Below are positions 17,446 to 27,436 of a stretch of 64,000 bases of DNA, piece after piece. The stretch spans positions 62,001 through 126,000 of the forward strand of contig CAVYTF010000009.1 in NCBI GenBank assembly GCA_963771435.1, written 5' to 3'. Each line of letters starts with the position of its first letter. The first letter of the stretch is position 1. Position numbers and translations under genes: made by a program. The stretch is from CAVYTF01 sp963771435 (GTDB lineage: Bacteria > Bacteroidota > Bacteroidia > Chitinophagales > Chitinophagaceae). The notes beneath the pieces were generated by a model. The model made no database searches, was not told where the DNA came from, and was given only the letters and a program-made list of their open reading frames with translations.

Positions 17446-19101
17446 TTAGCCATTCATACTTGCCAAAAACTCCTCATTGTTTTTGGTGCCGCGCATACGT
17501 TTCAGCAATTCGTTCATTGCTTCTTCCGGTTTCATGTCGTTTAAATACAAGCGCAGAACATTCATACGGGTTAATACTTCCCTATCCAGCAACAGATCGT
17601 CACGGCGTGTAGATGAAGCAACCAGATCAATAGCTGGAAAAATACGGCGATTGGCGAGCCTTCTATCAAGCAGCAGTTCCATATTACCGGTACCTTTAAA
17701 TTCTTCAAATATCACTTCATCCATTTTGCTGCCTGTTTCTATTAACGCGGTTGCAAGAATGGTTAATGAGCCTCCGTTTTCAATTTTACGGGCTGCACCA
17801 AAGAATTGTTTGGGCTTTTGCATGGCATTAGCTTCAACGCCGCCGCTTAATACTTTACCACTACTTGGTGCAACCGTATTATGTGCACGTGCCAAACGCG
17901 TAATGCTGTCTAATAATATCACCACATCGTGCCCGCACTCAACCAGGCGTTTTGCTTTTTGCAAAGCAATGGCTGAAACCTTTACATGTTTTTCTGCCGG
18001 CTCATCAAAAGTAGAAGCAATGACCTCTCCTTTTACACTGCGTTCCATATCGGTAACTTCTTCCGGCCTTTCATCGATCAGCACTACCATCAGGTAACAT
18101 TCAGGATGGTTCGCAGCAATGGCATTCGCCACTTCTTTAAGCAATACTGTTTTACCAACTTTCGGCTGTGCGACGATCAGCCCGCGTTGTCCCTTGCCTA
18201 TGGGCGTAAACAGATCCATGATACGCGTGCTGTATTGGGACGGCTGCGTAAAAAGATTAAGTTTTTGAAAAGGAAATAAAGGGGTAAGATAATCAAAAGG
18301 TACACGGTCACGAACTTCATCCGGGCCTTTCCCATTTATCGTTTCAACCTTTAATAATGCAAAATACTTTTCTCCTTCTTTTGGTGGGCGAACAGAGCCA
18401 TATACAGTATCGCCTGTTTTTAACCCAAATAATTTTATTTGTGAAGGAGATACATACACATCATCAGGGGAAGACAAGTAATTATAATCTGATGAACGCA
18501 GGAAACCATACCCATCCGGCATCATTTCAAGCACGCCTTCAGACTGGATAATACCATCAAACTCAACGTTAAAAGTAGTTTCTCTGCGGTTCTGTTGCGG
18601 GCGTGGGTAACTTGAAGTTTCTGGGGGAATTAAGTTTTCCAGTGGCGTTTCCATTGCCTCTTTTTCATCAAGGCGGCGCAACACATCGCTTGCAAATGAG
18701 GGGAGAGTTATGTCATCATCTTCAATAGGCGCAATTTCCTCCTCTGTTTCCTGCTGCGGCTGCTCCTCTTCTTTTTCTTTCAGAGGTTTGCGTATCATGC
18801 GTCTTTTTGCGGGTGCGGTCTCGTTTTTTTCTGCGTTTGCAGAGGTTTCAGCTACCGGAACATCATTCATTACCTCCGCTTCTTCCACGGAGTTGCCTGT
18901 TGTTGCTTTTATTATACGTTTACGGCGGGGTTTTTCAGTTCCGTTTTCTTTATGCTCACTTGACATAATAGCTTGTTTATCCAGGATGGTATATACTAGC
19001 TCCTGCTTGTCCATACTTTTTGCGTTGGGTAGGCTAAGTTGCTCTGCTATATCCTGCAACTCTGGTACCAACATGTCGTTCAATTGTAAAATATCGTACA
19101 T
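17446..19101 (-). CDS. rho: Transcription termination factor Rho
   Basis: 551 residues. After an N-terminal helical Rho_N-like segment (about 1-45) comes an acidic/basic low-complexity insertion (about 50-165) common in Bacteroidota Rho. Then the RNA-binding cold-shock-like domain (GVLEMMPDGYGFLRSSDYNY) and the RecA-type ATPase with Walker A QPKVGKT and VVILLDSITRLARA. Rho is a hexameric RNA helicase that ends transcription. The 259-bp upstream gap may hold a regulated leader, but no specific element is visible. Confidence 0.97.
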   Translation of the reverse strand: MYDILQLNDMLVPELQDIAEQLSLPNAKSMDKQELVYTILDKQAIMSSEHKENGTEKPRRKRIIKATTGNSVEEAEVMNDVPVAETSANAEKNETAPAKRRMIRKPLKEKEEEQPQQETEEEIAPIEDDDITLPSFASDVLRRLDEKEAMETPLENLIPPETSSYPRPQQNRRETTFNVEFDGIIQSEGVLEMMPDGYGFLRSSDYNYLSSPDDVYVSPSQIKLFGLKTGDTVYGSVRPPKEGEKYFALLKVETINGKGPDEVRDRVPFDYLTPLFPFQKLNLFTQPSQYSTRIMDLFTPIGKGQRGLIVAQPKVGKTVLLKEVANAIAANHPECYLMVVLIDERPEEVTDMERSVKGEVIASTFDEPAEKHVKVSAIALQKAKRLVECGHDVVILLDSITRLARAHNTVAPSSGKVLSGGVEANAMQKPKQFFGAARKIENGGSLTILATALIETGSKMDEVIFEEFKGTGNMELLLDRRLANRRIFPAIDLVASSTRRDDLLLDREVLTRMNVLRLYLNDMKPEEAMNELLKRMRGTKNNEEFLASMNG

Positions 19102-19337
19102 AGAATTTGTAAAAAAGAAGTTTAAATCTTGAAGGTCGGATCTTTAAAATAAATTGAAGAAAATTATCGGTTGATAAAAACAGGTACGCTGAGAAGATTA
19201 ACAACTGATCAGCTTGTTTTCAAATGCAATGTTACAGCAGAATTTTCACAAAGAGAATTTTTTTTTGAAAAATTTGAATAAGATTATAGACTACCGAAGT
19301 TATATATCGGCAACTATTATGCCACCGTACTATTTTA

Positions 19338-19357
19338 AATAAACAATAGCTATTGCT
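19338..19357 (-). terminator. Possible terminator after the POT transporter gene
   Basis: A nearly self-complementary AT-rich stretch around the perfect palindrome CAATAGCTATTG lies just past the minus-strand stop. It is weak (few G-C pairs, little or no loop). The rest of 19102-19337 shows no gene; it should hold the rho promoter on the minus strand. Confidence 0.35.
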
Positions 19358-19360
19358 ATT

Positions 19361-21022
19361 TTAATCATTTGATGCATTTGCTTCCACCACCACTTTGTTA
19401 AGGCTTTTGGCTAAGGGAAATAAAGCGATTCCCGCAATTAATGCGGCAACAAAACTGATTGCAAAGAACACAGCTTTATTATCAAAATGATCCCAAAAAC
19501 CTGCCAGTATTCCCGAGATTTTTGCTCCAAGGGATGTGGTCAAAAACCACCCGCCCATCATCAACGCTGTTAACCTTTTCGGCGACACCTTTGATACGAG
19601 CGACAAACCTACAGGGCTCATAAACAATTCGCTTATTGTAAATACCCCATAGCTTGAAAAGATCCACAGGCTTGAAACTTTATCATGATAAATATTCGTA
19701 GATAAACAAGCTCCGATCATTACAAGTGAAGACAACCCGGCTATAATAGTGCCCCATGCAAATTTACTTGGTGTAGACATTTCCTTATTGCGCGCTTTCA
19801 ACCAGCCAAAAAAGCCAACGATAATAGGAGTTAAAACAATTATCCAGAATGGATTAATAGATTGATATATCTCTGTTGAAACCAATTTCAGATCTTCTCC
19901 TTGTGCTGGCCACTTCTTTTTAGGCAGATTTTGAAAATAAGGATTCATACCCGGCTTTGTTAAAATTCTCCCGTTAGCATCTGCCTGTTCGCGGAATTGC
20001 TCATCTAATATTGGTTCATCCTTGGCATCAGTATTTACTTTCTGTAAAAATCCAAAGGGTTTCAATGCAGGTTGGATCACTTTTGGTGCTTCGCGGTTAG
20101 TGTACGTTTCCGCCCAGATAGTCAATGCTGTTGAGTTTTGGTTATAAATATTCCAGAAGATAAGCGATACTCCAAACAGTGTAAGCAAGGTTCCTAATCT
20201 TTTTTTGTCAAATCCCTTCGCACGAAACCATAAACTGAAGTAAAAGAAAATGATAGGTACACATGCAAAAATAAAAGCGTCATTAGAATCGGAACCTGTA
20301 AGGTTTCCGGGAATAAACCAACCGATAGCGCCAAAAATAATTGCTGGGGCAAACACATATAATACAATTTTTGAAATAGGCATGTCTTCTTTTTGCACAG
20401 GTTTCTTTACGTCCGCATATTTTACATGCTTTAAACCTGAGGCCAACCATATCATTCCTAAAACCATCCCTACCCCTGCTGCAGCAAACGCATACCCCCA
20501 GGTATAATTATTTCTTAGATAAGCGGCAACAAAATTGCATACAAAAGCACCAATATTTATACCCATATAAAATATATTATATGCTATATCTTTTTGTGGT
20601 TTTAATTCCTCTGCATTATAAATATTGCCAAGCAGCGTGCTGATATTTGGTTTAAAAAAACCATTACCAACAATTATACAGGCAAGTGCCGAAAACATCA
20701 AAGTAGGCTTGCCCGGAACAGATAAAAGAAAATAACCAAGCGCCATTAATGACCCTCCAAGAAAAATTGACTTCGTATACCCAAGATAGCGGTCAGCAAT
20801 TAGGCCTCCTATAAAGGGCGTTAAATAAACAAGCGCTACATAAGTTCCAACAATATCAATTGCTGTTGTAGTATCAATTCCAACGCCACCATGGCTTACA
20901 GTATCTTTTAAGTATAAAAGAAGGATACCTATCATTAAATAATAGCCAAAGCGTTCCCACATTTCCGTAAAGAATAACACATATAAGCCCTTAGGGTGTT
21001 TCGCTGTTTTTATCTCACTCAT
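19361..21022 (-). CDS. Proton-dependent oligopeptide transporter (POT/PTR family)
   Basis: 553 residues, 12-14 predicted membrane helices. Family signatures include the N-terminal ExxER-type motif FTEMWERFGYYLMIGILLLY, GGLIADRYLGYTKSIFLGG (PTR2 signature 1) and FYMGINIGAFVCNFVAAYLRN (signature 2). It takes up di- and tripeptides with protons. A hydrophilic insertion of about 80 residues between helices (around residues 310-385) is common in Bacteroidota members. It is divergently transcribed from purD. Confidence 0.93.
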   Translation of the reverse strand: MSEIKTAKHPKGLYVLFFTEMWERFGYYLMIGILLLYLKDTVSHGGVGIDTTTAIDIVGTYVALVYLTPFIGGLIADRYLGYTKSIFLGGSLMALGYFLLSVPGKPTLMFSALACIIVGNGFFKPNISTLLGNIYNAEELKPQKDIAYNIFYMGINIGAFVCNFVAAYLRNNYTWGYAFAAAGVGMVLGMIWLASGLKHVKYADVKKPVQKEDMPISKIVLYVFAPAIIFGAIGWFIPGNLTGSDSNDAFIFACVPIIFFYFSLWFRAKGFDKKRLGTLLTLFGVSLIFWNIYNQNSTALTIWAETYTNREAPKVIQPALKPFGFLQKVNTDAKDEPILDEQFREQADANGRILTKPGMNPYFQNLPKKKWPAQGEDLKLVSTEIYQSINPFWIIVLTPIIVGFFGWLKARNKEMSTPSKFAWGTIIAGLSSLVMIGACLSTNIYHDKVSSLWIFSSYGVFTISELFMSPVGLSLVSKVSPKRLTALMMGGWFLTTSLGAKISGILAGFWDHFDNKAVFFAISFVAALIAGIALFPLAKSLNKVVVEANASND

Positions 21023-21149
21023 ATTGCAGTTTATTTAATTAATATTTAAAATGTGCTGTTTTATTTCCGCGGCTCAAAATACACATAAATTATAAATTCC
21101 ACATCTTATTTTCACAAACGGATTACTTTCGCCCCATCATACATCACTA

Positions 21150-22451
21150 ATGAACATTCTTCTCCTTGGCGCAGGTGGCCGTGAACATGCACTGGCATGG
21201 AAGATCATACAAAGCAAATATTGCACTAACCTCTTTATCGCGCCTGGAAATGCAGGTACGGCTCTTTGCGGAACAAATATAAACATTGACGTAAATGATT
21301 TTGCTGCACAAAAAACCTTCTGCCTGCAAAATAATATAGAATTGATTGTTGTTGGCCCCGAAGAACCCCTCGTTAAAGGAATATATGATTATTTTGAAAA
21401 TACTAACCTGTCTCCCGAAGGCGAAGCTTGGACTGGGCTCGTTATCGGCCCTTCTGCTTTTGGCGCGCAACTGGAAGGCAGCAAAGCCTTCTCTAAAAAA
21501 TTCATGCAGCGGCATAATATCCCCACTGCCCTTTATCATGAGTTCGATGCATCCCATTTTTCGGAAGGCGAGAACTATATTAAAAACCATTCTCTCCCCA
21601 TCGTTTTAAAAGCTGATGGTTTGGCTGCAGGCAAAGGCGTTGTTATCTCCAACACACATGAAGATGCCCTTCGTGCCTTCGCTTCAATGCTCCTTCACAA
21701 ACAATTTGGCGAGGCATCCAGCAAAGTTGTAATAGAACAATTTCTTGATGGCATTGAAGCCAGCGTATTTGTTTTAACCGATGGCAATGATTATAAAATA
21801 ATTGGCCACGCTAAAGATTACAAACGCATCGGCGAAGGCGATACCGGCCCAAACACAGGCGGCATGGGTTGCGTAAGCCCTGTTCCTTTTGTTGATGATG
21901 CCTTTATGCAAAAGGTAAAAGAAACGATCATAGAGCCAACCATTGCCGGGCTTAAGCAGGAAAATATCACCTATAAAGGCTTCATATTCTTTGGCTTAAT
22001 AAACGTACAAGGCGAACCCTTTCTCATAGAATATAACTGCCGCATGGGCGACCCCGAAACAGAAGTAGTAATGCCTCGCCTTCAAAACGATATAGTTGAA
22101 TTATTCCTTGCTGTTCATAACGGTTCCCTCAGCAACATAGAAATAGAATATGACGGCCGCTCCTGCGCAACCATTGTAGCTGTCAGCGGCGGCTATCCTG
22201 GTGAGTACAAAAAGAATATACAGATCAATGGGTTGCCCGATGTTCAAAATGATGAAAGCAACGCCATCATTTTCCACGCAGGCACAAAACAGGAAGGCAA
22301 CGAAATTGTAACCAACGGCGGCAGGGTATTCGCCGCTACCTCTTTTGGAGCCACCATAAAAGAGGCGGTCGACGCTTCAAAACAGGTGCTGGCTCAAATA
22401 CATTTTGACGGCATGTACTACCGGCAGGATATTGGGTATGAATTTACTTAA
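21150..22451 (+). CDS. purD: Phosphoribosylamine-glycine ligase
   Basis: 433 residues, ATP-grasp enzyme. It starts MNILLLGAGGREHALAW and carries VVGPEEPLVKGI, VLKADGLAAGKGVVI, the purD signature YNCRMGDPETEVVMPRL, and the GEGDTGPNTGGMGCVSP nucleotide-binding loop. It catalyses the second step of purine synthesis. The 3' end overlaps the convergent PPIase gene by 8 bp. A weak -7-like TTACTTTCG lies about 25 bp upstream of the ATG. Confidence 0.97.
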   Translation: MNILLLGAGGREHALAWKIIQSKYCTNLFIAPGNAGTALCGTNINIDVNDFAAQKTFCLQNNIELIVVGPEEPLVKGIYDYFENTNLSPEGEAWTGLVIGPSAFGAQLEGSKAFSKKFMQRHNIPTALYHEFDASHFSEGENYIKNHSLPIVLKADGLAAGKGVVISNTHEDALRAFASMLLHKQFGEASSKVVIEQFLDGIEASVFVLTDGNDYKIIGHAKDYKRIGEGDTGPNTGGMGCVSPVPFVDDAFMQKVKETIIEPTIAGLKQENITYKGFIFFGLINVQGEPFLIEYNCRMGDPETEVVMPRLQNDIVELFLAVHNGSLSNIEIEYDGRSCATIVAVSGGYPGEYKKNIQINGLPDVQNDESNAIIFHAGTKQEGNEIVTNGGRVFAATSFGATIKEAVDASKQVLAQIHFDGMYYRQDIGYEFT

Positions 22452-24354
22452 TGCTTTTAAGCACAGCCTCATTCACCGTCACCGGATATTTTTGCTTTAA
22501 TGCAGCCACCCATTTGGCTTCCACAACCTGTTGATAATCGTTAATGACCATCCCCCTCGCATCTTCAAAACTGCGCTGCGTCTGCTGCGGGTAAACCTGC
22601 GTAACATACATAAATATATAATTATCCCCGCTTTTTTGAGGCACGGAGATAAAACCCTTCTCAAAAGGTCCCTGCGCCTGCACAGGCAACTGATCCTGTT
22701 CAAAACGGCTACTATCCCCCGTAACCCCTGCGCCATAAGAAGAGGCAATGCTGCGCCAGTTTGAAGGGCTCTTTTTCATGGTAGCAGCCGCATCCATCGC
22801 GTTGTCTTTTGTGTCAGCACTAATAACTACAGCGCTCAGACTTGGCCCCCACATATATTTTGGCTTATGCGCGCTGTAGTATTCTTGCAAGCCTGCACTG
22901 TCTGAACCGGCCTTTGTCCATACATGCTTATCCATTGCGGCAAAGAGCAGGTTGGCTTCATTAAAATCTTTTAATTGCTGGCGCAATGACGTGTCTAATT
23001 CATCAAGATGTGCGCGGTAATAATTGCCACAGCTTATGTTCACAAATTCTTTCATTAACCCTGGATAGGATTTTTTGTCCATCGTTTTGTCAGATGCTTT
23101 CTTCGCCTGTGCAAACTCCACCCAATCATTTGCGGTTACATTTTGCTTTGCAAAAGAAAACAACACTGTTTTTTTGGTGATGGTTTTAAATGGCATCTTT
23201 GCTTTATCTTTCAAAGAGCTGTCAGTAAAAGCCCATAACGTATCCGCATTGTATACGGCAGGTTTATACCCTGTTATTTTTAACCAATTAGCTATTAAAT
23301 TTCTCTTTGCAATAGCCAGCCGCCCGTCATTTACCACCTCCTGTTGCAGGGCTGCTTTTGTTTCTGCATCGGTGGGATCTTTAAGCACGGGCTCATTCTT
23401 GATCAGTTTTAAAATATTATAACCATAAGGCGTTTCAAACGGTTTGCTTATCTCGCCGGAATCTTTCAACGCAAATATTTGTTGCTCGAACGCTCCTGCA
23501 AATTGGCCAACGCCCACCTCAAATGGCTTTTTATTTATCGCCCCGGGCACGTTGCTGAACGTTAACCGCATGGTTTCAAAGCTCGCCCCATGCTGCAACA
23601 ACGCATAAACAGAATCAGCTTTTTTAGCTACAACTTGCTTTTGGTCGTCGGTCGCATCCGGCGCAACCGCAAACAATATTTGCGAAACAACACGCTTACC
23701 CAATGCAGGTCTTTCCCCCTCATTTTTAAAAATATGATAGCCAATACTGCTACGGTATGGTTTTGAATAACCACCTGTATGTAAGGCATATACTATATTT
23801 TCAATTTCGTATGGCAGCGTAAACACTGTAACGTAGCCAAGATCCCCCTTTGTTTTCTGTGTAGCTTCATCGGAATAAGTTGCCAGCACTTCATCAAAAC
23901 TTTTCCCGCCTTGCAGATCGCTATACGCCTTTGTAATTTCAGTTAATGCATGAGCAGAATCAGCATCATTTGACACAGGAATAAAGATCTGTCTCAAATG
24001 AATGTTCTTTTGCCCTCTCTCAAAGGCCTCGTGCTCCATCTGTACAATATTTGCCTGCTGGTTGATCACATTTTCTGCAAGCTGGCTTTTAAAATTATCA
24101 GCCTCAGTTTTATATTCAGCATTTTCATTCAGCTTTTCATCATAGGCCCCCTGCACTTTCAATTTGTAATTGATATAAAGATCAAGATATTCCTTCAAAG
24201 CCGCGGCCCTGTTGCTGTCAGGGTTTGGGGTTCTGTCAAAGGCCTTTATAAATTCCTCTTTACTCACTTTTTTTGAGCCGTAAGTAAATAGTGTCTGGGA
24301 AAATATTGGTTGCGAAAAAAAGAGAATAGTGGAAACAAAAAGCAGTTTTCTCAT
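22444..24354 (-). CDS. Periplasmic peptidylprolyl isomerase, SurA/PpiC type
   Basis: 636 residues. A signal peptide (MRKLLFVSTILFFSQPIFSQ) is followed by an N-terminal helical chaperone region. Two parvulin (PpiC) domains lie at about residues 115-215 (LRQIFIPVS, GGKSFDEVLATYSDEATQKTKGDLGY) and 220-330 (VSQILFAVAP, PFETPYGYNILKL). The C-terminal 300 residues are less conserved and resemble a third degenerate domain. It likely folds outer-membrane or secreted proteins. It is 8 bp downstream of the thioredoxin-like gene, so both envelope-folding proteins share an operon. Confidence 0.85.
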   Translation of the reverse strand: MRKLLFVSTILFFSQPIFSQTLFTYGSKKVSKEEFIKAFDRTPNPDSNRAAALKEYLDLYINYKLKVQGAYDEKLNENAEYKTEADNFKSQLAENVINQQANIVQMEHEAFERGQKNIHLRQIFIPVSNDADSAHALTEITKAYSDLQGGKSFDEVLATYSDEATQKTKGDLGYVTVFTLPYEIENIVYALHTGGYSKPYRSSIGYHIFKNEGERPALGKRVVSQILFAVAPDATDDQKQVVAKKADSVYALLQHGASFETMRLTFSNVPGAINKKPFEVGVGQFAGAFEQQIFALKDSGEISKPFETPYGYNILKLIKNEPVLKDPTDAETKAALQQEVVNDGRLAIAKRNLIANWLKITGYKPAVYNADTLWAFTDSSLKDKAKMPFKTITKKTVLFSFAKQNVTANDWVEFAQAKKASDKTMDKKSYPGLMKEFVNISCGNYYRAHLDELDTSLRQQLKDFNEANLLFAAMDKHVWTKAGSDSAGLQEYYSAHKPKYMWGPSLSAVVISADTKDNAMDAAATMKKSPSNWRSIASSYGAGVTGDSSRFEQDQLPVQAQGPFEKGFISVPQKSGDNYIFMYVTQVYPQQTQRSFEDARGMVINDYQQVVEAKWVAALKQKYPVTVNEAVLKSIK

Positions 24355-24362
24355 AATAGTGA

Positions 24363-25832
24363 TTATTCTTTTGAAGTTGTTTTTTGGGTTTTGATTTTTG
24401 CAGTAATGACATCATCAAGCTGGTCGATCGTAAGCCTTTTGGCAATAATATGTTTGTCCTTATCAAGCAAATAAACAGTTGGCGTTTGAACCACATCATA
24501 CAATTGGCGGTAATTTGCTTCCTGTTTTGCTTCTTCAGCAACCTTCTGTGCATGTGGTTGATACACGTTTATCCATGTCTTCATGTTATGGTCTGAAATA
24601 AACTTTTTCCAGTGATCCATTTTTTCCTCTGCAACATTAACCGAATAAATTCTCACACCTTCTTCCTTCCATTTTGCGGTATATATTGAATCCAGCACAG
24701 GCAATTCCTTTTGGCAATGAATACAATCAGGATCCCAGAATACAACCACAGTAAAAGGTGATTTAACGTTGTATAATGATTGTGTCTTTCCCGCAGAATC
24801 TACCAGGTCCAGTGCCGGTGCCGCCGCCCCGATCTGGTTGGCGATCAGGCTGTAAGCCCTGTCAAAAATGTATTTCCGGTGGTCTTTTGTAAGCCATGCA
24901 GTATCCCCCTTGCTGTAAAAATTATTGAACAGGAAAAGGAACACCTTATCCTGCCCCATTATTTCCGGGTTAATATATTTATCTGTAAAATTACCCAGTA
25001 AATACTGGAACATATCCGGGTTCGTCCGCGCAGAAAGCAGCATATAATTCACCTCAGGAATGATAGAGTCCGATTCCTGCGACACAAAATATTTGTAATA
25101 ATCCTCAAGCTTTGGGTCAAAGAAAGGCGTCCTCAGCAACCGTGGGTCATTAAACAGAACACCATCCCAGTAATGGTCTTTCATGTAATATCCTGCCTCA
25201 TCGCGCGACATATTCGCAGGCGGTTCAGGGCGTTTGATAACCGTAAATATCCACGCCAGCATAGATTGCGGGTGGTTACCAATAACATTTTGACGGTAAT
25301 CGGTAATGATTTGATTCAGCTTTTTCAGCGAGTCCTCTATCGGCAGGGAATCCCTGTGCAGCTTTGTGATCTTCAGTTTAGACTGAAGCTCAGTTATCTT
25401 CGGCACCTCTTTTCCAAGAAAAGCATTATAATCAATGAACAAAGCATTTTCCTTTGAGCCTGTTATTACCGCCTTGTTATAGTTTGAACTGTCCGCTTTT
25501 ATAGAAAAATGCTGCGGCTCATCCATCAAAAACTCAAAAAGAAGCACGTGGTGGGATGAAACTAAAAAATAAATACCCTGGTGCAGTTTTTCATTTCCTT
25601 TAAAAACCCCCGAACTGTTATCGTCAAGAACGGTCGAATCCACAACGCTTTTATACTTCCCGTAATAACAGCCCAGATACAACTTATCATTTTTCAGTGG
25701 CGTAACAGTTACAGCAATATTGTATCCTGCTAGGCCTCCTTGTGCCGCACCCGTACCGGGCAAAGTTTTAACCTGCGCCCCCGCGGCACAACAAATAAAA
25801 AATACAGCAACAAACAAACTAATTCGCTTCAT
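24363..25832 (-). CDS. TlpA-like thioredoxin-domain protein with DUF4369/DUF5106-type N-terminus
   Basis: 489 residues. A signal peptide (MKRISLFVAVFFICCAAGA) precedes a beta-rich DUF4369-like region (about 35-130) and a helical DUF5106-like region (about 150-330). The thioredoxin fold (about 335-475) has the active site FWDPDCIHCQKELP (CxxC = CIHC) and cis-Pro loop QTPTVYLLD. It is probably an exported thiol-disulfide reductase acting in the periplasm. It is transcribed ahead of the SurA-like gene. Confidence 0.85.
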   Translation of the reverse strand: MKRISLFVAVFFICCAAGAQVKTLPGTGAAQGGLAGYNIAVTVTPLKNDKLYLGCYYGKYKSVVDSTVLDDNSSGVFKGNEKLHQGIYFLVSSHHVLLFEFLMDEPQHFSIKADSSNYNKAVITGSKENALFIDYNAFLGKEVPKITELQSKLKITKLHRDSLPIEDSLKKLNQIITDYRQNVIGNHPQSMLAWIFTVIKRPEPPANMSRDEAGYYMKDHYWDGVLFNDPRLLRTPFFDPKLEDYYKYFVSQESDSIIPEVNYMLLSARTNPDMFQYLLGNFTDKYINPEIMGQDKVFLFLFNNFYSKGDTAWLTKDHRKYIFDRAYSLIANQIGAAAPALDLVDSAGKTQSLYNVKSPFTVVVFWDPDCIHCQKELPVLDSIYTAKWKEEGVRIYSVNVAEEKMDHWKKFISDHNMKTWINVYQPHAQKVAEEAKQEANYRQLYDVVQTPTVYLLDKDKHIIAKRLTIDQLDDVITAKIKTQKTTSKE

Positions 25833-26139
25833 GAAACTTTATTGAGCTGTAAAAATATCTAAAAACAAGGTAGCCTGTTATTTTTTACCTGAATTGATGT
25901 ACATTTTTTAATTATTTTTAATGATTATATGAATATTGCGCCCCATCTGGCAGGAACTATTGTCTACTTATTACTGTTATTTCCTTTTTCAAACAAGATC
26001 ATTCTCTTGTCTTTTAAAAATAATTACGCTCCAAAAAGAACTGCTGCTATTCTAAATTTTTAAAGTATCTTTCCATTTAAGTAATAAATTTGCCTTTCCC
26101 AAAGATCAACACCCGTTTTCCCTTTTATAATTTACCCCC

Positions 26140-26183
26140 TTATAGAGACTTTATAGAGACCTTATAGAGACCTTATAGAGACC
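26140..26183. repeat. Four tandem 11-bp repeats
   Basis: TTATAGAGACC (first copy ending CT) repeats at 26140, 26151, 26162 and 26173 without gaps. The period is about one DNA helical turn. Confidence 0.95.
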
Positions 26184-26186
26184 CTG

Positions 26187-26257
26187 CTCCCACTCAAAGC
26201 CCACCCAAAGCCAGGCAAACGGCATGGTTACTCCCACCCAAAGCCCACTTAAAGCCA
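26187..26257. repeat. Imperfect direct repeat, two copies 44 bp apart
   Basis: Copies at 26187-26213 and 26231-26257 share CTCCCAC, CAAAGCCCAC and AAAGCCA with only a few C/T changes. Together with the 11-bp array just upstream this makes a 120-bp low-complexity block in the metF leader. Confidence 0.85.
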
Positions 26258-26341
26258 TCCCGGTACCCTAAAACCTCCGCAAACAATAAAGCATTACTCT
26301 TTTACTGCTTCATATTATCTTGCAGCAATTTTCTCCCTACA

Positions 26342-27295
26342 ATGAAAGTAACAGAACATATTTCACAGGCAGGCAACACGCTTATTTCTTTCGAGGTACT
26401 GCCCCCCCTAAAAGGCAAGAGCATCAATTCTATTTATGACCACCTGAACCCGCTCATGGAATTTAAGCCCGCATGGATAAACGTTACCTACCACCGCAGT
26501 GAAACCATGTTCAAAAAGAAAGGCGATGGCAGCTTTGAGAAGGTGGAAGTGCGCAAAAGGCCCGGCACTGTGGGCATTTGCGCTGCCATTATGAACCATT
26601 ATAAGATTGACGCAGTGCCACATATTATCTGCGGCGGCTTTACCAAAAGAGAAACGGAAGATGCCCTGATTGACCTGAATTTCCTGGGTGTGGACAATGT
26701 GCTGGTGCTTCGCGGGGATGCTGCAAAGAATGAAACAGCCTTTGAGCCGGAACAGCATGGCAATGCTTATGCCATTGACCTGCTGAAGCAGGTGGCAAAG
26801 ATGAATGAGGGTATTTATATAGATGATGATATTCAAAACGGGGTAAAAACAAAGTTTTCTATTGGTGTGGCGGGCTATCCTGAGAAACATTTTGAAGCGC
26901 CTAACCTGGAGATAGACCTAAAGCGCCTGAAAGAAAAAGTGGATGCCGGTGCGGAATATATCATGACCCAAATGTTTTTTGACAATAAGAAGTTCATTGA
27001 CTTTGTAAATGCCTGCAGGGCTAACGACATTCATGTGCCTATTATTCCGGGGTTAAAACCAATCACCAGCAAAAAGCAATTGTCTGTGCTGCCGCGCATT
27101 TTTCATGTAGATATCCCTACAGAACTAAGCATGGAAATAATGAAATGCAAAATGGACGAGGACTGTGAAAAAGTAGGTGTAGAATGGCTGGTGCAACAAT
27201 GTAAAGAGCTGAAAGAATTTGGCGTACCGGTTTTACATTTCTATACGCTGGGCAAACCGAGAACTATCTTTAATGTGGTGAAGGAGTTGGTGTGA
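26342..27295 (+). CDS. metF: Methylenetetrahydrofolate reductase
   Basis: 317 residues, FAD-dependent TIM barrel. Family features include ISFEVLPPLKGKSI, NVTYHRSE, HIICGGFTKRETEDALIDLNFLG, VLRGDAAKNE and MTQMFFDNKKFIDFV. It reduces 5,10-methylenetetrahydrofolate to 5-methyltetrahydrofolate for methionine synthesis. The length fits the bacterial single-domain enzyme. No other methionine genes lie nearby. Confidence 0.95.
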   Translation: MKVTEHISQAGNTLISFEVLPPLKGKSINSIYDHLNPLMEFKPAWINVTYHRSETMFKKKGDGSFEKVEVRKRPGTVGICAAIMNHYKIDAVPHIICGGFTKRETEDALIDLNFLGVDNVLVLRGDAAKNETAFEPEQHGNAYAIDLLKQVAKMNEGIYIDDDIQNGVKTKFSIGVAGYPEKHFEAPNLEIDLKRLKEKVDAGAEYIMTQMFFDNKKFIDFVNACRANDIHVPIIPGLKPITSKKQLSVLPRIFHVDIPTELSMEIMKCKMDEDCEKVGVEWLVQQCKELKEFGVPVLHFYTLGKPRTIFNVVKELV

Positions 27296-27299
27296 GGGG

Positions 27300-27436
27300 T
27301 TGGGAAGGACCGGAAGTCGGGAAGTCTGAAAAGTCGGGAAAGTCGGGGAAGACCGAAAGACCGAAAGACCGAAAGACGGGAGGAGGAGAAGAGTATGAAC
27401 GTCCATGTCTTTCGGACTTTCGGACTTGCTGTCTTT
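27300..27436. repeat. GACCGAAA repeat block with long inverted repeat between convergent genes
   Basis: Imperfect 8-10 bp repeats of the type GGAAGTC/GACCGAAA run from about 27305 to 27380. The inverse (GTCTTTCGGACTTTCGGAC) lies at 27408-27426. The two arms could form a large hairpin between the metF end and the yccF end, and could act as a bidirectional terminator. Confidence 0.8.

Larger units (their letters stand above)
25833..26341. other. 509-bp intergenic region with repeats
   Basis: No gene is seen here. It holds the start region of the thioredoxin gene, a good TAnnTTTG element (TAAATTTG, 26085-26092, plus strand), an 11-bp tandem array, a 44-bp-spaced direct repeat and then the metF leader. 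Transcription from 26085 would give metF a leader of about 240 nt. Confidence 0.7.
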
